In this document: piece after piece, positions 56,996 to 64,000 of the stretch
Position numbering within the stretch: the first letter of the stretch is position 1
Layout: each line of letters starts with the position of its first letter
DNA from: Streptomyces spinoverrucosus
Lineage (GTDB): Bacteria > Actinomycetota > Actinomycetes > Streptomycetales > Streptomycetaceae
Direction of reading: 5' to 3'
NCBI RefSeq assembly: GCF_006539505.1
Contig: NZ_BJND01000027.1
Location: 62,001 to 126,000, forward strand
Length of the DNA: 64,000 bases
Translations under genes and position numbers: made by a program
Notes under the pieces: generated by a model
Database searches by the model: none
Told to the model about the DNA's origin: nothing
What the model saw: the letters and a program-made list of their open reading frames with translations, nothing else

Positions 56996-58435
56996 TCACG
57001 CCTCCAGCGAGGTCATGACGTGCTTGATCCGCGTGTAGTCGTCGAAGCCGTACGCCGACAGGTCCTTGCCGTAGCCGGACTTCTTGAAGCCGCCGTGCGG
57101 CATCTCGGCGACCAGCGGGATGTGGGTGTTGATCCACACGCAGCCGAAGTCGAGCTTCTTGGACATCCGCATCGCGCGGCCGTGGTCCTTGGTCCAGACG
57201 GAGGACGCGAGGGCGTACTCGACGCCGTTGGCGTACGCGACCGCCTGGTCCTCGTCGCGGAAGGACTGGACGGTGATGACCGGCCCGAAGACCTCCTTCT
57301 GGATGATCTCGTCGTCCTGCGTGACGCCCGAGACGACGGTCGGCGCGAAGAAGTAGCCCTTGTCGCCGACGCGCTTGCCGCCGGCCTCCACGCGCGCGTG
57401 CGCGGGCAGCCGCTCGATGAAGCCCTCGACCTGCTTGAGCTGGTTGGGGTTGTTCAGCGGCCCGTACAGCACGTCCTCGTCGTCCGGCCGGCCGGTCTTC
57501 GTGTCGGCCGCGGCCTTGGCGAGGGCGGCGACGAACTCGTCGTGGATCGCCTCGTGGACCAGGACGCGGCAGGCCGCCGTACAGTCCTGCCCGGCGTTGA
57601 AGAAGCCCGCCACGGAGATGTCCTCGACGGCCTTGGCGATGTCGGTGTCCTCGAAGACGACGACCGGCGCCTTGCCGCCCAGCTCCAGGTGGACCCGCTT
57701 GACGTCCTTGGCGGCGGACTCGGCGACCGACATGCCGGCGCGCACCGAGCCGGTGATGGAGGCCATCGCCGGGGTCGGGTGCTCGACCATCATGCGGCCG
57801 GTCTCGCGGTCACCGCAGATGACGTTGAAGACGCCCTTGGGCAGGATCTCCCCGAGGATCTCCGCGATGAGCACGGTGGACGCCGGGGTGGTGTCCGACG
57901 GCTTCAGTACGACCGTGTTGCCCGCCGCGATCGCCGGGGCGAACTTCCACACGGCCATCATCATCGGGTAGTTCCACGGCGCGACCTGCGCGCAGACGCC
58001 GACCGGCTCACGGCGGATGATCGAGGTCATCCCGTCCATGTACTCACCGGCCGAGCGGCCCTCCAGCATCCGGGCCGCGCCCGCGAAGAAGCGGATCTGG
58101 TCGACCATCGGCGGGATCTCCTCGGAGCGGGTCAGCCCCACCGGCTTGCCCGTGTTCTCCACCTCGGCCGCGATCAGGTCCTCGGCACGCTCCTCGAACG
58201 CGTCGGCGATCTTCAGGAGGGCCTTCTGCCGCTCGGCCGGGGTCGTGTCCCGCCACCCCGGGAACGCGGCCTCGGCGGCCGCCATCGCGGCGTCGACGTC
58301 GGCCTGCCCGGACAGCGGGGCGGTGGCGTACGCCTCGCCGGTGGCCGGGTTCACCACCTCGGTGGTCCGTCCGTCGGCGGCGTCCCGGAACTCTCCGTCG
58401 ATGTAGTTGCGCAGACGACGCAGCTCGGTGCTCAC
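56996..58435 (-). CDS. gamma-aminobutyraldehyde dehydrogenase-like ALDH
   Basis: A 479-residue ALDH. GTG at 58435 follows GGAGGG. It contains APWNYPMMMAVWK, ITGSVRAGMSV, LELGGKAP with the catalytic Glu, Cys285 in NAGQDCTAACRVLV, and EMPHGGFKKSGYGKDLSAYG at the end. This places it with betaine/4-aminobutyraldehyde dehydrogenases (PatD type), like the copy at 45073. It diverges from the AsnC-type regulator and the aminotransferase, which would generate its aldehyde from a diamine. Confidence 0.9.
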   Translation of the reverse strand: MSTELRRLRNYIDGEFRDAADGRTTEVVNPATGEAYATAPLSGQADVDAAMAAAEAAFPGWRDTTPAERQKALLKIADAFEERAEDLIAAEVENTGKPVGLTRSEEIPPMVDQIRFFAGAARMLEGRSAGEYMDGMTSIIRREPVGVCAQVAPWNYPMMMAVWKFAPAIAAGNTVVLKPSDTTPASTVLIAEILGEILPKGVFNVICGDRETGRMMVEHPTPAMASITGSVRAGMSVAESAAKDVKRVHLELGGKAPVVVFEDTDIAKAVEDISVAGFFNAGQDCTAACRVLVHEAIHDEFVAALAKAAADTKTGRPDDEDVLYGPLNNPNQLKQVEGFIERLPAHARVEAGGKRVGDKGYFFAPTVVSGVTQDDEIIQKEVFGPVITVQSFRDEDQAVAYANGVEYALASSVWTKDHGRAMRMSKKLDFGCVWINTHIPLVAEMPHGGFKKSGYGKDLSAYGFDDYTRIKHVMTSLEA

Positions 58436-58600
58436 TGCCGGCCCTCCAAAGTCGGGTGTCCAATCACTGAGACACCCACCCTAATCGGTAGTCCCACGGT
58501 TTCAACACCCCCCGACGCGCCATATCTGCGAAATCCGCAAGCTTCGAGCCCATGAACAACGAATTTCATCGATCAAGGCTTGCAAAACTGTCGAGACGTC
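58436..58600. promoter_or_regulatory. divergent promoter region with TGCG-AAATC-CGCA dyad
   Basis: This 165-bp interval separates the aldehyde dehydrogenase from the AsnC-type regulator. It is more AT-rich than its surroundings and holds the perfect dyad TGCGAAATCCGCA (58527-58539). A TTGCAAAAC stretch lies 25-30 bp before the regulator start. It is a likely binding region for the AsnC/Lrp protein itself. Confidence 0.5.
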
Positions 58601-59098
58601 GTGCACAGTGACGTCGTGGCCAGTCGAAGCGCAGACCCGAGAAACGGCAGTCCCCAGCTGGATGCCGTCTCCCTCGCCATCATCGAGCAGCTCCAGGAGG
58701 ACGGCCGCCGGCCGTACGCCGCCATCGGCAAGGCCGTCGGCCTGTCCGAGGCGGCCGTGCGCCAGCGCGTGCAGAAGCTGCTCGACCAGGGCGTGATGCA
58801 GATCGTCGCCGTCACGGACCCGCTCACCGTGGGCTTCCGCCGACAGGCGATGGTCGGGATCAACGTCGAGGGCGACACGGAGTCCGTGGCCGACGCGCTG
58901 ACCGGCATGTCGGAAGTCGAGTACGTGGTGATGACCGCGGGCTCGTTCGACATCCTCGCCGAGATCGTCTGCGAGGACGACGACCACCTGCTGGACGTCA
59001 TCAACAAACGCATCCGGGCCCTGCCCGGCGTGCGCTCCACCGAGAGCTTCGTCTATCTGAAGCTCAAGAAGCAGACCTACATGTGGGGAACCCGATAA
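58601..59098 (+). CDS. Lrp/AsnC-family transcriptional regulator
   Basis: A 165-residue regulator. The helix-turn-helix is DGRRPYAAIGKAVGLSEAAVRQRVQKLLDQGV near residue 36, followed by the RAM/AsnC ligand domain (VGFRRQAMVGINVEGD, AGSFDILAEIVCEDDDHLLD). GTG at 58601 is chosen; a longer frame begins at 58580 but there is no ribosome binding site for either. It lies two bases upstream of the aminotransferase start and diverges from the aldehyde dehydrogenase, the classic position for control of both. Confidence 0.92.
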   Translation: MHSDVVASRSADPRNGSPQLDAVSLAIIEQLQEDGRRPYAAIGKAVGLSEAAVRQRVQKLLDQGVMQIVAVTDPLTVGFRRQAMVGINVEGDTESVADALTGMSEVEYVVMTAGSFDILAEIVCEDDDHLLDVINKRIRALPGVRSTESFVYLKLKKQTYMWGTR

Positions 59099-59100
59099 CC

Positions 59101-60465
59101 GTGAGTACCAAGGACCTCAGCAAATCCGCGTACGACCACCTGTGGATGCACTTCACCCGCATGTCCTCGTACGAGAACTCCCCCGTACCGACGATCGTGC
59201 GCGGTGAGGGCACCTACATCTACGACGACAAGGGCAAGCGCTACCTCGACGGTCTGGCGGGTCTGTTCGTGGTCCAGGCCGGACACGGCCGCGTCGAGCT
59301 CGCCGAGACCGCGTCCAAGCAGGCCCAGGAGCTGGCGTTCTTCCCGGTGTGGTCCTACGCCCACCCCAAGGCCGTCGAGTTGGCCGAGCGCCTCGCCGAC
59401 TACGCGCCGGGCGATCTGAACAAGGTCTTCTTCACCACCGGCGGCGGCGAGGCGGTCGAGACCGCCTGGAAGCTCGCCAAGCAGTACTTCAAGCTCAAGG
59501 GCCAGCCGACCAAGTACAAGGTCATCTCCCGCGCGGTCGCCTACCACGGCACCCCGCAGGGCGCCCTGTCCATCACCGGCCTGCCCGCTCTGAAGGCCCC
59601 CTTCGAGCCGCTGGTCCCGGGCGCGCACAAGGTCCCGAACACCAACATCTACCGCGCGCCGATCCACGGCGACGACCCCGAGGCCTTCGGCCGCTGGGCC
59701 GCCGACCAGATCGAGCAGCAGATCCTCTTCGAGGGCCCGGAGACGGTCGCCGCCGTCTTCCTGGAGCCGGTGCAGAACGCCGGTGGCTGCTTCCCGCCGC
59801 CGCCCGGCTACTTCCAGCGGGTGCGCGAGATCTGCGACCAGTACGACGTCCTGCTCGTGTCGGACGAGGTCATCTGCGCCTTCGGCCGCCTCGGAACGAT
59901 CTTCGCCTGCGACAAGTTCGGCTACGTCCCGGACATGATCACCTGCGCCAAGGGCATGACCTCGGGCTACTCCCCGATCGGCGCGTGCATCGTCTCCGAC
60001 CGCATCGCCGAGCCGTTCTACAAGGGCGACAACACCTTCCTGCACGGCTACACCTTCGGCGGCCACCCGGTGTCGGCCGCGGTGGGCCTGGCCAACCTCG
60101 ACCTGTTCGAGCGCGAGAACCTCCCCCAGCACGTGCTCGACAACGAGGGCGCCTTCCTCGCCACCCTGCAGAAGCTGCACGACCTGCCGATCGTCGGCGA
60201 CGTCCGCGGCAACGGCTTCTTCTACGGCATCGAGCTGGTCAAGGACAAGGCCACGAAGGAGACGTTCAACGACGAGGAGACCGAGCGCGTCCTGTACGGC
60301 TTCCTGTCCAAGGCCCTGTTCGACAACGGCCTGTACTGCCGTGCCGACGACCGCGGCGACCCGGTCGTCCAGCTCGCGCCGCCGCTGATCTCCAACCAGG
60401 AGACCTTCGACGAGATCGAGCAGATCCTGCGCGCCACCCTGACGGAGGCGTGGACGAAGCTGTGA
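59101..60465 (+). CDS. class-III omega-aminotransferase (diamine/polyamine type)
   Basis: A 454-residue PLP enzyme. GTG at 59101 has TGGGGAAC upstream; ATG 59083 inside the regulator gene is an alternative. Motifs include KRYLDGLAGLFVVQAGHG, TTGGGEAVETAWKLAKQYF, a VSDEVICAFGRLG segment and the PLP-binding Lys284 in CAKGMTSGYSPIGA. These are typical of omega-amino acid:pyruvate and putrescine:pyruvate aminotransferases, not of GabT in the strict sense. With the divergent aldehyde dehydrogenase it would turn putrescine into GABA through 4-aminobutanal. It is in an operon with the AsnC-type regulator. Confidence 0.9.
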   Translation: MSTKDLSKSAYDHLWMHFTRMSSYENSPVPTIVRGEGTYIYDDKGKRYLDGLAGLFVVQAGHGRVELAETASKQAQELAFFPVWSYAHPKAVELAERLADYAPGDLNKVFFTTGGGEAVETAWKLAKQYFKLKGQPTKYKVISRAVAYHGTPQGALSITGLPALKAPFEPLVPGAHKVPNTNIYRAPIHGDDPEAFGRWAADQIEQQILFEGPETVAAVFLEPVQNAGGCFPPPPGYFQRVREICDQYDVLLVSDEVICAFGRLGTIFACDKFGYVPDMITCAKGMTSGYSPIGACIVSDRIAEPFYKGDNTFLHGYTFGGHPVSAAVGLANLDLFERENLPQHVLDNEGAFLATLQKLHDLPIVGDVRGNGFFYGIELVKDKATKETFNDEETERVLYGFLSKALFDNGLYCRADDRGDPVVQLAPPLISNQETFDEIEQILRATLTEAWTKL

Positions 60466-60502
60466 TCAGCTGACGCGGTGATCTTCCTTCGGGATGATCA
60501 AC

Positions 60503-60553
60503 CACGGCCCCGGTGCCGTCCGTTCGAGTGAGAAACGGCGGCCCGGGGCCGTG
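60503..60553. terminator. hairpin terminator after aminotransferase
   Basis: CACGGCCCCGG (60503-60513) pairs with CCGGGGCCGTG (60543-60553), and the inner part also pairs (GCCGTCCGTT with AAACGGCGGC), giving one long imperfect stem 38 bp after the stop codon. Confidence 0.8.
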
Positions 60554-60674
60554 TGCTGTCCGGGAGCCCGGTGGCCGCTGCCTAGCGTGCCCAGTGACCG
60601 ATCGGCCCAGCCTTCGTTCCCCCGCACGAGGGACCTGGCACGGCACATACGGATCCGAACTGAGGTGTACGCCC

Positions 60675-61415
60675 ATGGTGGCTCCGCCGGACAACGACGT
60701 CCTCTGGGCACGCGCCCTGCACTTCCAGCACCCCGACGGCTCCCCCGGGCTGAGCGGTGTCTCGCTGGGCGTCCAGGTGGCCGAGATCCTCGCCGTCACC
60801 GGCCCGCGCGGCAGCGGCAAGAGCACGCTGCTGGCCTGTCTGTCCGGCCTGCTGCGGCCCCGCGACGGCGAGGTCTGGTTCAACAGCGTCCCCGTGCACA
60901 CCATGGGCCCCGTCACCCGCGAACGGCTGCGCCGCGACCGGTTCGGCTGGATCGACCCCGCCCCCGTCCTCGTACCGGAGCTGAACGTCTGGGAGAACGC
61001 CGCGCTCCCGCTGATGCTGCGCGGCACCAGTCGGCGGCGGGCCAAGACGGTCGCCCTGGAGTGGCTGGACCGCCTCGACGTCGGCAACTGCGCCCGCCGG
61101 CGCCCGCACGAACTGCGTCAGGCCGAGCGGCAGCGGGTGTGTATCGCCCGTGCGCTGGCCCCCGCGCCGACGGTCCTGTTCGCCGACGAGCCCACCGCCC
61201 CGCTGCACCACGCCGACCGGGGGCACGTGCTGCGCACGCTCACCACGGCGGCCCGCTCGCACGGCATCACGGTGGTCCTTGCCACCCACGACCCGCAGAC
61301 CGCGGCCCAGGCCGATCGCACCGTCTCCCTCCTGGACGGTCGGTGCGTCACCACCGTGCACCTGCCGCCGGTCCCCGAGTCGGAAGGCCGGGCCGCGTGC
61401 TCGCTCTCCGTCTGA
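60675..61415 (+). CDS. ABC transporter ATP-binding protein, MacB/LolD type with degenerate signature
   Basis: A 246-residue ATPase. ATG at 60675 follows GAGGTG. Walker A is GPRGSGKST near residue 43, Walker B is VLFADEPTAPLHHAD, and the H-loop is ATHDPQTA. The ABC signature, normally LSGGQ, reads ELRQAERQRV, and the residue after Walker B is Thr-Ala rather than Thr-Gly. Hydrolysis may be altered, though the other motifs look intact. The next gene, an FtsX-like membrane protein, overlaps it by 19 bp, so the two form a MacB-like export or signalling complex. Confidence 0.85.
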   Translation: MVAPPDNDVLWARALHFQHPDGSPGLSGVSLGVQVAEILAVTGPRGSGKSTLLACLSGLLRPRDGEVWFNSVPVHTMGPVTRERLRRDRFGWIDPAPVLVPELNVWENAALPLMLRGTSRRRAKTVALEWLDRLDVGNCARRRPHELRQAERQRVCIARALAPAPTVLFADEPTAPLHHADRGHVLRTLTTAARSHGITVVLATHDPQTAAQADRTVSLLDGRCVTTVHLPPVPESEGRAACSLSV

Positions 61416-62740
61416 CCCGCAGTGCCCACCCGGCCGTCCAGCTGCGCCGCCTGCTCGTCGCGGCGGCGTCGGCCGGAACGGGCCTTTTGCTGCTGTGCAC
61501 CCTCGGCTACGCGCTCAGCCACCCGGACGATCCCCCCGCCGCCCTGCTCCGCCTCGGCTGGTGCACGGTCCCGCTGGCCGCCACGGTCCACTTCGCCGTC
61601 GCCGTCGCCCGCACGGACCCCGGCACCCGTCCCCGCCCCGGCCTGTCGGCGATCGGCCTGGGCCCGGCCCGCCTGATGGCCGTCTCGGCCACGACGACAG
61701 CTCTGTCCACGGCCCTGGGCTCGATGCTGGCCCTCCTCGTCTTCCTCCACCTGCGCGGCGACATCACCGGCATGCCCTTCGACGGAGCGGCGGCCCAGTT
61801 CCTGGCGGCGGGCCGGCCCCTCCCGGTTCCGGGGACCCTGACCCTGCTGTCCCTGGTCCCAGCAGCCGCGTCCCTGTCGGTGGCCCTGGTCCTGCGCCCG
61901 CGCGAGCCGAGCCCGGCACCGACCCGGGGCCCGCTCAGGGGGTTCGGCCGCTTCGGGGCGTACGGGAGCGGGGCGATGCGGGAGACGTTCGGGGCGTACG
62001 GGCGTTTCGGCGCGCATCTGAGGCGGGGGCCGCGCGACGACGAGCGGCAACCACCCGCGGCCGCCGCCGAGCAGGAACCCGTCGGCCCCGCCGCGGGCGC
62101 ACCGTCACCGTCCGCCCCCGAAACCTCGGCCAAGCACCCCAACCCCACCGCCACCCTCCCCTGGAGCATCGCCACCCTCGCCGCCGGTCTCGCCGTGGAG
62201 GCCTACGCCGGAAACACCACCGCCACCACCGACATGCCCGGCGGCCTCACCAGCGGCCCCGTGGGCGTCCTCCTCGGCTGGCTGCTCACCGCGATCGCCC
62301 TCGCCGTCGCCGGCCCCGGCATCACGTACGTATGCGGCCGCCTCCTCCAGACCCTCCGCCCCGGCGCCCTGCGCCTCCTGGCCGGCCGTGTCCTGATGGA
62401 GGAGGCGTCACGCATCGGCCGCCCCCTCGGCATCGTCTGCGCGGTCGCGTCCGCCGCCTACGCCATGGCCGCCCTGCAGAAGCCCGACGGCCCCACCTTC
62501 GGCCCCCTCACCACCCTCGGCGCACTCCTCGTAGGGGGCTGCACCCTGGCCACCCTGCTCACCACAGCCGTGGAGGCCAAGCACGCCCGCGCCGACACCA
62601 CCGCGGCCCTGGTCCGTCTCGGCGCCCCCACGGCCATGCTGCGCGCCGCCGCCACGGTGCGGGCCGCCGCCCTGGTCGCGGTGTTCGCCCCGCTGACCCT
62701 CGTCGTCGCCGCGCTCGCCGCACAGCCGCTGACCCGCTGA
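61397..62740 (+). CDS. FtsX-like membrane protein, partner of ABC ATPase
   Basis: A 447-residue membrane protein. GTG at 61397 follows GGAAGG. About six hydrophobic segments are spread through it, the first two near residues 18-60. A cytoplasmic linker (about 160-225) carries repeated GRFGAYG/FGAYGRFGAH motifs and a run of Ala/Pro. The arrangement fits an ABC permease without obvious MacB periplasmic domain. Substrate unknown. ORF overlap and order with the ATPase indicate one operon. Confidence 0.78.
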   Translation: MLALRLTRSAHPAVQLRRLLVAAASAGTGLLLLCTLGYALSHPDDPPAALLRLGWCTVPLAATVHFAVAVARTDPGTRPRPGLSAIGLGPARLMAVSATTTALSTALGSMLALLVFLHLRGDITGMPFDGAAAQFLAAGRPLPVPGTLTLLSLVPAAASLSVALVLRPREPSPAPTRGPLRGFGRFGAYGSGAMRETFGAYGRFGAHLRRGPRDDERQPPAAAAEQEPVGPAAGAPSPSAPETSAKHPNPTATLPWSIATLAAGLAVEAYAGNTTATTDMPGGLTSGPVGVLLGWLLTAIALAVAGPGITYVCGRLLQTLRPGALRLLAGRVLMEEASRIGRPLGIVCAVASAAYAMAALQKPDGPTFGPLTTLGALLVGGCTLATLLTTAVEAKHARADTTAALVRLGAPTAMLRAAATVRAAALVAVFAPLTLVVAALAAQPLTR

Positions 62741-62849
62741 GACGCCCGCTGAAAACTCGTACAAAAAAAGTCCACGCCCGGCGATGAGTTCCGCACCACC
62801 CCCGGGTCTACCCCACCGAACGGCACAACACCGATGGGAGAGACCGCAG

Positions 62850-63257
62850 ATGTACCAGCAGATGATCTTCGTGAACCTGCCCGTGAACGACCTCGACGCC
62901 TCGAAGAAGTTCTTCACCGAGCTCGGCTACTCGATCAACCAGCAGTTCAGCGACGAGAACGCGTCGTCGGTCGTGATCAGCGACACCATCGTCGTGATGC
63001 TGCTCACCAAGCCGTTCTACGCGACCTTCACGCAGAAGGAGATCGTGGACGCCACGAAGACCAGCGAGGTGCTGCTGTGCCTGAGCGCGGAGAGCCGCGA
63101 GAAGGTCGACGAGCTGGTAGAGAAGGCGGTCGCCGCCGGCGGTACCGCGTCGGACAAGGTGCAGGACCAGGGCTTCATGTACGGCCGGTCCTTCGACGAC
63201 CTGGACGGCCACACCTGGGAGGTCGTGTGGATGGACCCGGGGGCCATCGAGGGCTGA
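62850..63257 (+). CDS. VOC-superfamily (glyoxalase-like) protein
   Basis: A 135-residue protein made of the paired beta-alpha-beta-beta-beta units of the vicinal-oxygen-chelate fold: MIFVNLPVNDLDASKKFFTE at the start and FMYGRSFDDLDGHTWEVVWM at the end, where the last Glu of the metal site lies. The first metal ligand position is not a clear His, so it may bind rather than process a ligand. ATG at 62850 follows GGGAGAG. No operon partner is apparent. Confidence 0.9.
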   Translation: MYQQMIFVNLPVNDLDASKKFFTELGYSINQQFSDENASSVVISDTIVVMLLTKPFYATFTQKEIVDATKTSEVLLCLSAESREKVDELVEKAVAAGGTASDKVQDQGFMYGRSFDDLDGHTWEVVWMDPGAIEG

Positions 63258-63271
63258 GCGAGGCGCGCGCC

Positions 63272-63277
63272 TAGCAT
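63272..63277 (+). promoter_or_regulatory. TAGCAT -10 element for a leaderless transcript
   Basis: TAGCAT ends six bases before the GTG at 63284, which has no ribosome binding site. In Streptomyces this spacing usually means that transcription starts at the start codon. Confidence 0.45.
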
Positions 63278-63283
63278 GGGCGG

Positions 63284-64000
63284 GTGCACGCCACGCCACC
63301 CGCCCACGCCACCCACACCGCCTCCCACGACCGCGAGATCGAGTCGCTCGCCGAGTTCGACGAGGTCGTCGCCACCCACGGCACGCTCGTCCGATTCCGC
63401 GTCCAAGCCGTCGATCTGACGGCCCGTACGGACGCGCTGCTCGCCGTCGACGTCACCGGCGCCGTCTTCCTCGGCTGCCCCATGACGGACGCCGCGGCCA
63501 CCCGGGTCGCCGCCGCGGGCGCCCTGGTTTTCCCGCCCATACCGGACCTGCCCTTCGATCCGTACCGCGGCTTCGTCTACACCCCCGACGAGCTGTTCGA
63601 CGGCCTGGAGAAGGGGTACGAGGGCACGCCGGACGCCTTGTCCTACGCCTGGTTCCAGCAGACCAAGGCCGACGGCGACGTCTTCGCGTCGATGCTGCGC
63701 GCCGTGCACGACGACGCCATCTCCGACGCGCTGGACGAACTCCTCGTCGGCGCACGGGTCGTGGGTGTCATGGGCGGGCACGCGATGGCGCGCGGCACGG
63801 AGGCGTACGCCGGTGCCGCGCGCCTCGGTCGTGAGCTGGCGCGCGCCGGGTTCACCGTCGCGACCGGCGGAGGCCCCGGCGCGATGGAGGCGGCGAACCT
63901 CGGCGCGTACGCGGCTCCGCACGCCGACGACATGCTCGACCAGGCGCTCCAACTCCTGGCTACGACCCCGATGTTCGTACCGTCGATCACCGACTGGGCC
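63284..64000 (+). CDS. LOG-like Rossmann-fold nucleotide-binding protein (3' truncated by window)
   Basis: At least 239 residues are visible and the frame is open at the right edge. GTG at 63284 starts VHATPPAHATHTASHD. The second half shows the lysine-decarboxylase-like/LOG fold: VGVMGGHAMARG near residue 160, GRELARAGFTVATGGGPGAMEAANLGAYA next. Those loops bind a nucleotide phosphate in cytokinin-activating LOG proteins and in other SLOG proteins. The PGGxGTxxE catalytic motif of LOG enzymes would lie beyond the window, so the activity cannot be judged. Leaderless transcription is likely from TAGCAT at 63272. Confidence 0.82.
   Translation, partial: MHATPPAHATHTASHDREIESLAEFDEVVATHGTLVRFRVQAVDLTARTDALLAVDVTGAVFLGCPMTDAAATRVAAAGALVFPPIPDLPFDPYRGFVYTPDELFDGLEKGYEGTPDALSYAWFQQTKADGDVFASMLRAVHDDAISDALDELLVGARVVGVMGGHAMARGTEAYAGAARLGRELARAGFTVATGGGPGAMEAANLGAYAAPHADDMLDQALQLLATTPMFVPSITDWA

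Noticed and set aside
1-64000. tRNA, rRNA or insertion-sequence genes
   Set aside because: Read-through of the intergenic gaps showed no tRNA cloverleaf, rRNA or transposase; nearly all space is filled by the listed genes. A tRNA or covariance-model scan was not possible here.

Overview
The window looks like a chromosomal segment of a Streptomyces or a close relative. It is very GC-rich, has strong third-position G/C bias, many GTG/TTG starts, Tat-type lipoprotein leaders, and several gene families typical of the genus. No phage, transposon, CRISPR or RNA gene was seen. Everything was read by eye; family names rest on motifs, not on database searches.

Region 1 (1-13088): sugar uptake and side-chain hydrolysis. 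It starts with the 3' end of a LacI regulator and a GH31 alpha-xylosidase-like enzyme. A minus-strand operon follows: sugar-binding lipoprotein, two permeases, and a secreted clan GH-A hydrolase with carbohydrate-binding modules. Next is a second LacI gene with twin TGTGACCGGTCACA operators, diverging from a GH36 alpha-galactosidase across four 41-bp tandem repeats. A sulfotransferase closes the region.

Region 2 (13119-27206): a probable xyloglucan utilisation locus. One long minus-strand operon encodes a binding lipoprotein and two permeases, then GH74, GH42, GH95 and GH12 enzymes, several with overlapping genes. A GH3 beta-glucosidase diverges from it. The shared 329-bp promoter region carries two identical TCGAAGCGCTTCGA palindromes. 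Together with the GH31 enzyme these cover every bond type expected in fucosylated xyloglucan.

Region 3 (27207-28880): a small decaying locus. A MerR-type DNA-binding domain is fused to a DNA polymerase III beta-clamp-like domain, and the gene is frameshifted. It overlaps (ATGA) the remains of a second gene that is frameshifted and internally deleted. A MerR-type promoter and a Zur-like box lie upstream.

Region 4 (28895-60465): polyamine/GABA catabolism with unrelated genes interspersed. It has two class-III aminotransferases, three aldehyde dehydrogenases, a PotD-PotA-PotB-PotC importer operon with a PuuB-like oxidase, a second PotD-like binding protein, a PucR regulator and an AsnC/Lrp regulator. 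Interspersed are a secreted GH18 chitinase and a PAP2 phosphatase, both with DasR-like sites, a small protein whose ribosome binding site lies in a long hairpin, a NADAR protein, two DUF4190-like membrane proteins, an adenosine-deaminase-family protein (possibly a menaquinone-pathway enzyme), a glycerophosphodiesterase and a sigma factor fused to a membrane domain. A purine cassette (xanthine-dehydrogenase-like molybdenum subunit plus guanine-deaminase-like protein) appears cut off at its right edge.

Region 5 (60466-64000): an ABC ATPase with a degenerate signature motif, its FtsX-like membrane partner, a VOC-family protein, and the start of a Rossmann-fold (LOG-like) protein that runs off the window.
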